A stretch of 47,800 nt of DNA, taken from Bin87 sp034421995 (GTDB lineage: Bacteria > Chloroflexota > Dehalococcoidia > Lucifugimonadales > UBA3495). Of the stretch, positions 15,582 to 23,621 are shown piece after piece. The notes beneath the pieces are model-generated. The model saw only the letters and a program-made list of their open reading frames with translations, had not been told where the DNA came from and ran no database searches. A program made the position numbers and the translations under genes. The stretch is from assembly GCA_034421995.1 (NCBI GenBank), contig DAOUJY010000046.1, positions 1-47,800 on the forward strand, given 5' to 3'. Position 1 is the stretch's first letter. The number at the start of each line of letters is the position of its first letter.

Positions 15582-15646
15582 AGCGGCCTCCTCAATGGGC
15601 ATCGTGCCCGATGTACGCGGATGTATTCGCACGAATTCGTCGTTTG

Positions 15647-15675
15647 ATTATAGATTGGGCCTGGGGGAGCGGCAA
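15647..15675 (-). promoter_or_regulatory. ilvD promoter
   Basis: Minus-strand TTGCCG (15675-15670), 17 bases, TATAAT (15652-15647). The predicted start is about 60 bases before the TTG start codon. Confidence 0.6.
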
Positions 15676-15797
15676 GCAAGGGTGGCCCAGGTCGAAAGTC
15701 AGCCACCACACCACCTTATGCTAGAATTGCGGCACAGAACACCGCCAGTTTCCTGTTGCTGAGGGGATGACGCGGCCATAACTCAGGAGGCTTCCCC

Positions 15798-16157
15798 ATG
15801 ATCGAACTGTACAGTGAACGATGCACCGCCTGCCGCCGCGATTCGCCCCACGTGACCGATGCGGAAATCGCCGAGTTGCATCCCGTGGTCAATGACTGGG
15901 CCATGATCGACGAAGCCGGCATACCGAAGCTGGATCGGCAGTTCAAGTTCAGGAACTTCGTGCAGGCTTTGGAGTTCACCAACGCTCTGGGTGAACTGGC
16001 CGAGTCCGAAGGCCATCATCCCCGCCTGACCACCGAGTGGGGCCGGGTCAGCGTAACCTGGTGGACGCACAAGATCCGCAACCTCCACCGCAACGACTTC
16101 ATCATGGCGGCCAAGACGGACCAGCTTTACGCGGAGCACGCGCCGGCAGAGGCGTAG
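15798..16157 (+). CDS. Pterin-4a-carbinolamine dehydratase
   Basis: 119 residues of the PCD/DCoH family, which dehydrates 4a-hydroxytetrahydrobiopterin; bacterial members may act on molybdopterin-like or other pterins. The core motif EGHHPRLTTEWGRVSVTWWT and IRNLHRNDFIMAAKTD is present. The N-terminus has CTAC, common in this subgroup. CAGGAGG precedes the ATG. No phenylalanine hydroxylase is nearby. Confidence 0.9.
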   Translation: MIELYSERCTACRRDSPHVTDAEIAELHPVVNDWAMIDEAGIPKLDRQFKFRNFVQALEFTNALGELAESEGHHPRLTTEWGRVSVTWWTHKIRNLHRNDFIMAAKTDQLYAEHAPAEA

Positions 16158-16182
16158 GGGCAAACGGCGCAGGACAACGGCA

Positions 16183-16599
16183 ATGGACGCCGAGGAAATC
16201 CGCTGGCATTATCGCTTCCGAAACTTCTCCCGCGCCTACACGTTGCTCAGCGAAGCGTTGGAGCAGGATGTCGAGGAGCTGAACGAACTGGAGCGGGAGG
16301 GCGCCATCCAGCGGTTTGAGTACACTTTCCAACTGGCCTGGTTGACACTCAAGGACCGGCTGGAGTACGGCGGTATCGTCTTCACCGAAGTAACGCCACG
16401 CAATGTTATCCAGCAGGCGTTTGCCGCCAAGCTGATTGACGACGCGGAAGTCTGGATTGATATGCTCGTTGACCGAAACCTGATGTCGCATACCTACGAC
16501 TTCGCCCGTTTTCAAGCGGTGCTGACCAGCGTCCGCAGCCGTTACCTGCCCGTTCTCAGCGACTTCTATCAGCGGTTCGGTCTGGAGGCGCTGGGATGA
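16183..16599 (+). CDS. hepT: HepT-like HEPN ribonuclease toxin
   Basis: 138 residues of the HI0074/HEPN kind. It carries the HEPN RNase motif R-x4-H-x-Y as R98NLMSH103TY105. In type VII toxin-antitoxin systems HepT cuts RNA and is silenced when MntA adenylylates the tyrosine of this motif. The next gene encodes the MNT partner and overlaps by four bases (ATGA). This fits HepT-MntA well; assignment is by motif and context. Confidence 0.85.
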   Translation: MDAEEIRWHYRFRNFSRAYTLLSEALEQDVEELNELEREGAIQRFEYTFQLAWLTLKDRLEYGGIVFTEVTPRNVIQQAFAAKLIDDAEVWIDMLVDRNLMSHTYDFARFQAVLTSVRSRYLPVLSDFYQRFGLEALG

Positions 16600-16910
16600 C
16601 ACGCGCTGCCGATATATCCGCCTCCACGTGGGAGAAAATGAACGGCGTTTTCGCCGCGTACCCGGAGCTGACGGCGGTAACGCTGTTCGGTTCTAGGGCC
16701 ACCGGAAAAGCAACGCCTCGCTCGGATTTAGACCTGGCAACCCACGGCATCACCGATCACTACCGGCTGGGTCGGCTGGCGCTGGACCTGGAAGACATGG
16801 ACATACCGCAGAAGTGCGACGTGCAAGCCTACGAAAGCATCGGATACCCTCCACTGAAACGGCATATTGACGAGTTTGGGATTACGATATACACAAAGTG
16901 GAAGGCGTAA
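16596..16910 (+). CDS. mntA: MntA-like minimal nucleotidyltransferase antitoxin
   Basis: 104 residues with the nucleotidyltransferase signature G32-S33-x10-D44-x-D46 (FGSRATGKATPRSDLDLA). Expected to transfer AMP to the HepT tyrosine. It overlaps hepT by four bases and is followed eight bases later by a DUF4365 gene, so the pair seems to head a longer operon. Confidence 0.87.
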   Translation: MTRAADISASTWEKMNGVFAAYPELTAVTLFGSRATGKATPRSDLDLATHGITDHYRLGRLALDLEDMDIPQKCDVQAYESIGYPPLKRHIDEFGITIYTKWKA

Positions 16911-16918
16911 ATTGACGG

Positions 16919-17401
16919 ATGGATTTGAACACACGGAAAGAACGGTTTTCGCTGGCGTACATTAACGCGGTGGCGACCTATGCGGATTGTGACGTGCTTG
17001 AACCGAGGGTGGATCGGGGCAGTGTGGACGGGATTTTGAAAAGGACTGCAATATCAGAAACCATCGGGTTCCAGGCCAAAAGTACATCGCGGAACGTTAT
17101 GAGCAGCGACGGCGACGCAGTACATTTTCCGCTGCCGATACGCGATTACGATAACCTTCGCGTGGAAAGGCATCCTTTCATCTTGGTTGTTGTCCTGTTG
17201 CCAGATGACGAAACCGAATGGCTGACGCAAACTGATGATGAGCTTTGCTTACGGCACTGCGGTTACTGGCTCTCTCTGATGGGGCAAAATCCGGTGCCCA
17301 ACCGCAACAGCGTGACGGTTCGTATCCCGACGGCCAACGTATTCAGCAGTGCGCAGTTGACCGAGATGATGGATAAGGCGGCGAGGGGTGAAGCATTATG
17401 A
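16919..17401 (+). CDS. DUF4365 nuclease-fold protein
   Basis: 160 residues. The pattern VDRGSVDGILKR then ETIGFQAKSTS is the DUF4365 core, a restriction-like fold with D...QxK as likely metal/catalytic residues. DUF4365 proteins are found in defence loci but their activity is not established. Ribosome binding site is weak. The last codons overlap the next gene by four bases (ATGA), so both are probably one functional unit with hepT-mntA. Confidence 0.75.
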   Translation: MDLNTRKERFSLAYINAVATYADCDVLEPRVDRGSVDGILKRTAISETIGFQAKSTSRNVMSSDGDAVHFPLPIRDYDNLRVERHPFILVVVLLPDDETEWLTQTDDELCLRHCGYWLSLMGQNPVPNRNSVTVRIPTANVFSSAQLTEMMDKAARGEAL

Positions 17402-18693
17402 AGGTGCAAATTCGGGATAAAGCGGCGCTGGACGCCCTGACCGTCGCGAACCTACGCGCGTACCTGGAAGCGCACGGGTGGGGCGATGAGCGCCCCTGGG
17501 GGACATGGGCCACCATCCTCAGCAAGGAGGGGGGCGGCAAGATGTGGGAAGTTTCCGTCCCGAATGAGGCAGGGGGCCTCCTCTACGCAGAAAGCGTGGC
17601 TGAAATCATCGCGACGCTTGCCGAAGTAGAGGACAGGTCGCAGCTCGACGTGTTCAACGATTTGGCGGGGACCAGCGCCGTCCCGCACAACTTTCACAAA
17701 GGCGGCAAAAACATGACGGCATCACCCCTCAGTCGCTTGGAACGAGTTGCACTGCGCACTGTCTGGACTACTGAAGCGCAGGATTTCACGCCGTGGCTGG
17801 CGCAGTCGAAGAATCTGGCCGTTCTATCCGAGACTCTCGGTATGGAACTGGCAACGGAAGGAACTGAGCAGGGAGTCGGACCGTTCCGAGCCGACATTCT
17901 ATGCCGGGATACTCAAGATGATTCGCTGGTGCTGATTGAAAACCAGCTGGAGCGCACCGACCATAACCACTTGGGGCAACTGCTGACCTACGCGGCTGGG
18001 TTGCAGACGGTAACTATCATATGGGTTTCGGCAACTTTTACAGATGAACACCGTGCTGCGCTGGATTGGCTGAACGAAATCACCGACGACAGGTTTCGTT
18101 TTTTTGGTTTGGAAATCGAGCTCTGGCGCATTGATAAATCGGACCCGGCTCCGAAGTTCAACATTGTATCGAGGCCAAACAACTGGTCAAAGACAACCCA
18201 ACAAATCATTAACAAGGAGATTTCATCGGGTGGACTGCAACACCAGCGCTTTTGGACCCGGTTGAGAGAACATCTTGATGAGACTGCGAGTCGCATAAAG
18301 CTGACGAGGATGCCTCGACCCCAACATTACGCTAATTTTGGCATCGGGAAGTCTGGCTTTCGATTGGCGGCTGTTCGGTATTCGCAAGAGAAGCACATTT
18401 CAGTCCAACTTCAGCTCAGAAGCTCGGATGCCAAGGCTCATTTTGGACCTCTTCAACAAATGCGGCCAGAAATCGAGAACGAAATCGGTCGAACACTAAC
18501 ATGGCTGGAGCAACCCGACAGCAACCTGTACAGCAGGGTATCATTGAATTACGACTGCGATCCTACTGATGAAGAGAACTGGTCTGAACAAATAAGTTGG
18601 ATTGCTGACACATTGCAGAAGTTCGACCTGGCCTTTCGGCAGCGCGTAAAGGACATTGATGCGTCAGAGCAACCGGACGGCGAGTCGTTCTAG
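17398..18693 (+). CDS. Fusion of a DUF4365-partner domain to a DUF4268 nuclease-like protein
   Basis: 431 residues. Residues 1-92 (MKVQIRDKAALDALTVANLR...EVEDRSQLDVFNDL) look like the small proteins usually encoded after DUF4365 genes. Residues 106-420 are a complete DUF4268 protein: a PD-(D/E)xK-like core with D166 (FRADILCRD) and E181-N-Q183 (LVLIENQLERTDH), where Gln replaces the usual Lys, then the DUF4268 domain. Met106 (17713) could be an independent start with AAAGGCGG upstream, so two products from one frame are possible. Function unknown; nuclease-like role is inference. Confidence 0.7.
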   Translation: MKVQIRDKAALDALTVANLRAYLEAHGWGDERPWGTWATILSKEGGGKMWEVSVPNEAGGLLYAESVAEIIATLAEVEDRSQLDVFNDLAGTSAVPHNFHKGGKNMTASPLSRLERVALRTVWTTEAQDFTPWLAQSKNLAVLSETLGMELATEGTEQGVGPFRADILCRDTQDDSLVLIENQLERTDHNHLGQLLTYAAGLQTVTIIWVSATFTDEHRAALDWLNEITDDRFRFFGLEIELWRIDKSDPAPKFNIVSRPNNWSKTTQQIINKEISSGGLQHQRFWTRLREHLDETASRIKLTRMPRPQHYANFGIGKSGFRLAAVRYSQEKHISVQLQLRSSDAKAHFGPLQQMRPEIENEIGRTLTWLEQPDSNLYSRVSLNYDCDPTDEENWSEQISWIADTLQKFDLAFRQRVKDIDASEQPDGESF

Positions 18694-18729
18694 GATTAAA
18701 TCTGCCCACACCGACAGGAGACACCCCCC

Positions 18730-19752
18730 ATGCGTGTTGTCTATTCCCTCCGATCCCGCGACCTGAACGCTGTGGCCGCCGAGGCGGCCTGGGCGGAGTC
18801 CATGGGTTACGACGGCGTTTCCACCAACGAGACGGCCCATGACCCCTTCCTGCCCCTGGCCGTGGCCGCCACTTCCACCAGCCGGGTTACGCTGGAGACC
18901 CACGTTGCCATCGCCTTTCCGCGCTCGCCCATGGTGGTGGCTTACACCGCCCGCGACTTGCAGGACAACAGCGGCGGCCGGTTCCGCCTGGGCCTGGGTA
19001 CGCAGGTGAAGGGGCACATCGAGCGGCGGTTCGCCACCCGCTGGACCGGCTCGCCAGGGCCACGCCTGCGCGAGTACGTGCAATCCCTGCACGCCATCTG
19101 GAACTGTTGGGACACCGGCAGCAATTTGGAATACGCCGGCGACTTCTACCAGTTCTCGCTGATGACCCCGTTCTTCAACCCCGGCCCCAGCGAGTACCCG
19201 CACCCCGAGGTCTTCACCGCCGCCGTCAACGGGTACAACTGCCTGGTGGCCGGCGAATGCAGCGACGGCCTGATGCTGCACAGCCTGGTGTCGCCGGAGT
19301 ACGTGCGCCAGGTGGTGCTGCCCAACGTAGCCGAGGGCGCGCGCCGCGCCGGACGCAGCGTTGACGACGTCACCATAGTCGGCAACGGCTTCATCGTAAC
19401 CGGCCCCAACCAAGCCGCCATCCGGGAAGCCGCTGAGGAGACGCGGAAGCGCATCGCCTTCTACTCGTCCACCCGCACTTATTTCCCAGTGCTGGAGTGC
19501 CACGGCTTTGAGGACATCGGGCGGCAACTGCACGCGCTTTCCCGGGAAGGCCGCTGGGACGATATGACCGCCCTGGTGCCGGACGAAATGTTGAATGCCC
19601 TGTCCATCATCGGGGAGTACGACGAGATTCCCGGAATGTTCAAGGAGCGCTACGGCGACATGGTTGACGAGATGCACTTCACCATCCAGACCACCGGCGA
19701 TGCCGAAGAAGTCCAGCTGCGCCGCATCGTGCGGGAGTTGCAGGAGCAGTAG
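18730..19752 (+). CDS. LLM class flavin-dependent oxidoreductase (TIGR03617-like, F420 type)
   Basis: 340 residues of the luciferase-like monooxygenase TIM-barrel family. Features include WAESMGYDGVSTNETAHDPF, AIAFPRSPMVVAYTARDLQ and RFRLGLGTQVKGHIERRF, typical of the F420-dependent TIGR03617 group. Substrate unknown. AGGAG lies nine bases before ATG. It supports an F420-using organism together with the PPOX gene at 29173. Confidence 0.87.
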   Translation: MRVVYSLRSRDLNAVAAEAAWAESMGYDGVSTNETAHDPFLPLAVAATSTSRVTLETHVAIAFPRSPMVVAYTARDLQDNSGGRFRLGLGTQVKGHIERRFATRWTGSPGPRLREYVQSLHAIWNCWDTGSNLEYAGDFYQFSLMTPFFNPGPSEYPHPEVFTAAVNGYNCLVAGECSDGLMLHSLVSPEYVRQVVLPNVAEGARRAGRSVDDVTIVGNGFIVTGPNQAAIREAAEETRKRIAFYSSTRTYFPVLECHGFEDIGRQLHALSREGRWDDMTALVPDEMLNALSIIGEYDEIPGMFKERYGDMVDEMHFTIQTTGDAEEVQLRRIVRELQEQ

Positions 19753-19767
19753 GGGTGGATTGACGAA

Positions 19768-19800
19768 ATTTTAACGCAGAGGCGCAGAGACGCAAAGATT
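19768..19800. repeat. Dispersed AACGCAGAGGCGCAGAGACG repeat
   Basis: TTTTAACGCAGAGGCGCAG then AGACGCAAAGATTTG is a well-known kind of intergenic repeat in several phyla. It is followed by CGGATTCATCGGGATGACGG, a piece of the other repeat family, and the mix runs up to the start of the next gene. Confidence 0.7.
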
Positions 19801-19842
19801 TGCTCGATTACCGGATTCATCGGGATGACGGGTGTGGTGGGT

Positions 19843-20577
19843 ATGGCGGTCATGCTGGATGGGCAAGGTTTCAAGCTGGGCAGCGAGTCGGAACTGGCCT
19901 ACCGCCTGAAGTGGGAGGCGTGGGAATGGCTCTACTGCGAGGCCCGGTGCCGTTGCATCGGGCTGGAGGTGCGGTTGCAGGGGCCCTGGGGTTCGGTGGT
20001 TGACGTGGTGGGCGTTGGTCCCAACAATGTGATCTACGCGGTGGAGATCAAGGCGTCCCGCGCCGATTTCGCCCGCGACAACCACACCGAGGCGGACGTC
20101 GCCCGTCTCCGTCAGCGTCAGGACGCCCTGCGCCGGCGGATGGAGCTGGCGCAGGCACCGGGCTACCACTCGGCCAACGGAGACCTGACCCGGCTGGAGC
20201 AGGAAGCGGAACGGCTGCGGGAGCGCTTGTCAACCATATCCACCAAGTTCCACGACCCGCGCTTTCTGGCCATCGCCGATTATCACTACATCATGGCGCC
20301 TGCCGGCGTAGCGCTGGCGGAGAAACTGGCGCCGGGATGGGGCCTGCTGGAGCCGGGCCCGCGAGCGGTGGTAGCGGCTCCCGAAAAGACGATACGCAAA
20401 AGCGGCGGCATCGTTTCCAACGCGCTGCGAGCCATCGCCCGCGCCAACGCCACGACCATGATGCGGGCTTACGGCGTCCGCTGGGGCACTGAGGGGGCGC
20501 GCTTCCCGCATCTTGACAACGACAGCAACGTTCCCCGCGCAACCGAGTTACCGCCAAAGGAGGAATACCATGCCTGA
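19843..20577 (+). CDS. MmcB-like DNA repair/nuclease-fold protein with coiled-coil insert
   Basis: About 244 residues. VVDVVGVG...YAVEIKASRADF (about 40-70) is the PD-(D/E)xK core (D, ExK) of the MmcB family, and DPRFLAIADYHYIMAPAGVA matches its second half. Between them lies an unusual helical insert (about 78-125) rich in Arg/Glu. MmcB acts in mutasome-type DNA repair in some bacteria; here the role is inference. I start at ATG 19843 because ATG 19825 lies in repeat DNA; ATG 19852 is also possible. The end overlaps the next gene by eight bases. Confidence 0.65.
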   Translation: MAVMLDGQGFKLGSESELAYRLKWEAWEWLYCEARCRCIGLEVRLQGPWGSVVDVVGVGPNNVIYAVEIKASRADFARDNHTEADVARLRQRQDALRRRMELAQAPGYHSANGDLTRLEQEAERLRERLSTISTKFHDPRFLAIADYHYIMAPAGVALAEKLAPGWGLLEPGPRAVVAAPEKTIRKSGGIVSNALRAIARANATTMMRAYGVRWGTEGARFPHLDNDSNVPRATELPPKEEYHA

Positions 20578-21175
20578 CGTTACCATCGACCCCAACTGCA
20601 CCGCGCTGCTGATCCAGGATATGCAGAACGAACTCATCAAGGGCGGCGCGATGCCCGTGCAACCCCGGTCCGGCGCGGAGATCATCGCCAACAGCGCGCG
20701 GCTGCTGGAAAAGGCCCGCTCCGTGGGAATGCCCGTCCTCTACGTGGTGGTGAACCGCCGGCCTGATCGAAGGGACGCGCCCCGTCCGCCCTTCGGCGCG
20801 CCGGCCAGCGCCGCCGACGCCGGCCCGCGCCTGACTGCCGGCACCCACGACGCCGAGGTGGTGTCCGAGTTGGCGCCACGGCCGGAAGACCCCATCATCA
20901 TCAAGCACACCACCAGCCCTTTCAACACCACCGACATCGAGGTGTACCTGCGCCGGTTCGGCATCACCACGCTTATCCTGACCGGATATTCCACAACCGG
21001 CGTGGTGGAAGGTTCCCTGCGCGATGCTCGCGACAAAGACTACGACTGCATCGTGGCGCGGGACTGCTGCGCCGCCGGCACTGCCACCGAGCACGACGTC
21101 TGCATGGACATCATCTTCCCGCGCATGGCGTGGGTGGCAACTGCCGATGAGGTGATTGGGGCGATCGGTGAATGA
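20570..21175 (+). CDS. Isochorismatase-fold hydrolase without catalytic Cys
   Basis: 201 residues. The fold is clear: ALLIQDMQNELI (catalytic Asp), IIIKHTTSPF (catalytic Lys) and GYSTTGVVEGSLRDA, where the nucleophilic Cys of amidase members is Val. True isochorismatases also lack Cys, so a vinyl-ether or other hydrolysis is possible, or the enzyme is inactive. AAAGGAGG precedes ATG 20570, inside the end of the MmcB-like gene, indicating coupling. Confidence 0.82.
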   Translation: MPDVTIDPNCTALLIQDMQNELIKGGAMPVQPRSGAEIIANSARLLEKARSVGMPVLYVVVNRRPDRRDAPRPPFGAPASAADAGPRLTAGTHDAEVVSELAPRPEDPIIIKHTTSPFNTTDIEVYLRRFGITTLILTGYSTTGVVEGSLRDARDKDYDCIVARDCCAAGTATEHDVCMDIIFPRMAWVATADEVIGAIGE

Positions 21176-21200
21176 CGTCACAAACCCCACCTGTTGATGA

Positions 21201-21863
21201 TTATTCCAGCCTGGGGCTGCGGTCATCGAGCTGATACCAATACACTGCCCCGCTGTCAATGAGATTTTGGATCTCCCGGTCATTGCGGATGCTGGCGATG
21301 GCCGGGTGGGCAGGATGGCCAGTGAAACGGGTCAGAAAGCCGGCATTGCGGATGGCGCGGTTGGTATCGCGCTCGTCGGCCGTATAAGAGATTTCCATGG
21401 CGACGTAATGGGTAGCGCCAATCTCGTCGGTCACCTCGATAATCAGGTCGGCCCGTCGGAAGCTGCGTAGCGATGGAGTGTCAATGCCGGTTGTATCGGC
21501 TCCCGCGTGCATCTCCAGCAAATCGTCGTGGGTAAGGCTGCGCACCAGCTCGAAACCCATTTCCCGGGCTATGCCGCGAGCCTCACGGGCGGTTTTGCTA
21601 ACGGCATGGGTATCCTTCATTTCGGAAATATCACCCTCCATCCTTGCAAACCGTTGGTCGGTTCGGGTCATGAATCCTTCTACGCTCTCGTTGAACTGCC
21701 GCTGCTCTTCATTGAACCGCTGCTGTTCCTCGACGAACTGGTCGAACCGGGCCGGCAGGTTCATCAGTTGCTCGCTGAGAATCTCGCGGCGCACGGCTTC
21801 CTTCCACTCCGGTCTTTCGCGGAGCACGCGCAGGAGGTCGTCCGGGGTGTTAATGGTAACCAT
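21201..21863 (-). CDS. Coiled-coil protein with PD-(D/E)xK-like C-terminal half
   Basis: 220 residues. A helical, Gln/Glu-rich coiled coil (about 35-85, QFVEEQQRFNEEQRQFNESV) precedes a restriction-like half: FRRADLIIEVTD (Asp) and HYVAMEISYTADERDTNRA (ExS instead of ExK). Similar proteins are widespread and multicopy in Chloroflexota and cyanobacteria without known function. Nuclease activity is doubtful given the missing Lys. Confidence 0.65.
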   Translation of the reverse strand: MVTINTPDDLLRVLRERPEWKEAVRREILSEQLMNLPARFDQFVEEQQRFNEEQRQFNESVEGFMTRTDQRFARMEGDISEMKDTHAVSKTAREARGIAREMGFELVRSLTHDDLLEMHAGADTTGIDTPSLRSFRRADLIIEVTDEIGATHYVAMEISYTADERDTNRAIRNAGFLTRFTGHPAHPAIASIRNDREIQNLIDSGAVYWYQLDDRSPRLE

Positions 21864-21906
21864 CTCTAACCACTCGCCCGATTATTATACGACGACCCAC
21901 TGACAA

Positions 21907-22719
21907 CTACCGATTCAGCAGCCACCACTCGTCGCTGCCCAGGTTGAACTCGATGCGGCGGAAACCCTCGGCGTAGGGGACGCCGCAGCGTTCGCCCTGC
22001 AGGCGGCAGCCTTCCGTCATTCGATCCAGGCGTTGGGACCTGGTGCGAGCGCTGATCTGGGAGGCGTGCTTGCTCAGGGCCTCGGCTTTTTGGAGGATGT
22101 GCTTTTCGGTGATGGAGACGAAGGTGTCGGGGCGCTCGGATCCCCAAAGCAGGGCCTCCCTGACCTTATGAGGTTCCAGACCCTCCTCTTTGATTTGCTC
22201 CGGGAAATCCAGCCAGCTCCAGGCGTAGGAAAAGGCGGCATCCAGCGCGGCCTGTCCGCTGTGGCGGTGGTCCCGATGGGTGTGGGAGGTTACGCGGTAG
22301 GGATCGATGCCAAAGATAACCTCCGGCTTGTGGCGGCGAATTTCCCGCACCACCTGGCCGCGATACTCGTAGGTGTCCTCCAGCTCGCCGTCTCCGTAGC
22401 GCAGGAAGACCACCTCGGCGACACCCAACACGTCGGCGGCGTTCTGCTGCTCTATCTCACGGGTGGCCGCCAGGGATTCCGGAGTGAAGGAACGGTCTCC
22501 GGTGCCCTTGTTGCCGTTGGTGCACATCAGAATGACCACCTTGGTGCCCGAGTCGGCGATCCACTTGGCCATGGTGGCCCCGCACCCGCCCTCGGCGTCG
22601 TCGGGATGCGGCGTGACCACCAGGGCGCAGCGGGGAGCCTCGGTAATCACGCGTGGTACCGGGGCGTATTCCTGATTGGGATAACCCCATCCGTCGATGC
22701 CGTGCGGTCTGCTGGTCAT
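21907..22719 (-). CDS. PIG-L family deacetylase
   Basis: 270 residues of the zinc-dependent N-acetylglucosaminyl deacetylase family (LmbE/MshB/BshB-like). The zinc motif is VTPHPDDAEGG; the third ligand His is in TSHTHRDHRHSG. Substrates range from GlcNAc conjugates to thiol precursors; not decidable here. The N-terminal 35 residues, rich in Gly/Pro, are extra. Confidence 0.88.
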   Translation of the reverse strand: MTSRPHGIDGWGYPNQEYAPVPRVITEAPRCALVVTPHPDDAEGGCGATMAKWIADSGTKVVILMCTNGNKGTGDRSFTPESLAATREIEQQNAADVLGVAEVVFLRYGDGELEDTYEYRGQVVREIRRHKPEVIFGIDPYRVTSHTHRDHRHSGQAALDAAFSYAWSWLDFPEQIKEEGLEPHKVREALLWGSERPDTFVSITEKHILQKAEALSKHASQISARTRSQRLDRMTEGCRLQGERCGVPYAEGFRRIEFNLGSDEWWLLNR

Positions 22720-22766
22720 GTTGTAGCTCCGTTGGTCGGGAAGGTGCAGGGGCGAATAATCATTGA

Positions 22767-22889
22767 CTAAAGGCGCAGCGCGTTCGTTGGCACAAGGCGT
22801 CCGGCCACGGGGTCCGCCGCAAGGTCGGCCGGGTCTAACGGAGTGGTGGCTTCGGCCCGATTGAAGGCTTCTTGAAGCAGTTGTTTCAT
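22767..22889 (-). pseudogene. Internally deleted copy of the antitoxin-like gene
   Basis: ATG 22889 reads MKQLLQEAFNRAEATTPLDP and continues to 40 residues. It matches the first 12 residues and the ...ATAPLDPD segment of the gene at 23599-23955, with about 50 codons missing between. Its 5' flank (GACCAAGACCGGGAGGATAAC) matches the flank of that gene, and further upstream (22912-22966) matches 24367-24420, which lies ahead of the HEPN gene in the other copy. So the whole HEPN gene has also been lost here. Confidence 0.7.
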
Positions 22890-22911
22890 AGTTATCCTCC
22901 CGGTCTTGGTC

Positions 22912-22966
22912 AGGTTAGCAACTCTAACCGGCCTGGGCAATGGTGCGGACGGCGTGGGGGGCCGGG
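22912..22966. repeat. Duplicated flank of the HEPN-antitoxin module, copy 1
   Basis: CAGGTTAGCAACTCTAACCG and following bases match 24369-24420 almost exactly, including a small GTTAG..CTAAC inverted repeat. It is direct evidence that the module was duplicated. Confidence 0.8.
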
Positions 22967-23030
22967 GCGGTGTTGGCCGTTGTGCCGCCGGGAAATCGTT
23001 AGAAGCGGGATTTTCTGGATTGGGTTGGCG

Positions 23031-23621
23031 TCAGCGTCGGGCGGGGCGGTAGTCCCTGGGGTCAAGGCAGGCGTCGTACATCGCCTGGTCTATCCGAACC
23101 CAGTTTGTGCCGTGGATGCCGCGGCGGGAGGCGCTGCCCGGGCCCACGGGGAACGCGGATTCAAAGGTAAGCGTCCGGTTCTGCGACGCGGCAATCTGCT
23201 TGGCAAGGCCGACCGCCGGGCCAAAGTCGGAATCCTGGCTGACGATGATGGCAACGTCGTAGCGACGTTCGTGGGCCGCCTGCACCAAGTCCAGGGCCAG
23301 GCTGACGTCAACGCCTTTTTCCTGGCCTCCCCGGTTGACCCTGCCCTGATAAACGTAGATGCCCTGGCGGACTAAGTATCTGATCTTGTTAGTCCAGAAT
23401 CCGTGCCAGTACGGATTACTGGATCGGTTTGGAACACCGGTATAGAAACGGATTTGAGACAGAACACGGCCGGCCTCTCTGCTGACCAAGGCGTCGGCTA
23501 TCTTTTCGACGTCGAAACTAGGCCAAGCGTAAGGCGACGCTTTGTCCACCGGGTTTGCGTGCCAAGCGTCCTTTGCTGAGTGGTAGAGATTCTGGCCGTC
23601 AATGAAAACTATGGTGTCCAT
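23031..23621 (-). CDS. NYN domain ribonuclease (LabA/DUF88)
   Basis: 196 residues of the PIN-like NYN family, metal-dependent RNases. The core is MDTIVFIDGQNLYHSAKD (first Asp), a central GVDVSLALDLVQAA (Asp cluster) and DVAIIVSQDSDFGPAVGLAK (SxDxDF motif). I start at ATG 23621, where the domain begins. A good promoter lies at 23689-23718. Just upstream are an antitoxin-like and a HEPN gene, so it may belong to an RNA-targeting toxin set, though it has its own promoter. Confidence 0.85.
   Translation of the reverse strand: MDTIVFIDGQNLYHSAKDAWHANPVDKASPYAWPSFDVEKIADALVSREAGRVLSQIRFYTGVPNRSSNPYWHGFWTNKIRYLVRQGIYVYQGRVNRGGQEKGVDVSLALDLVQAAHERRYDVAIIVSQDSDFGPAVGLAKQIAASQNRTLTFESAFPVGPGSASRRGIHGTNWVRIDQAMYDACLDPRDYRPARR

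Noticed and set aside
18664..19677. 337-residue minus-strand frame
   Set aside because: Antisense of the LLM oxidoreductase.
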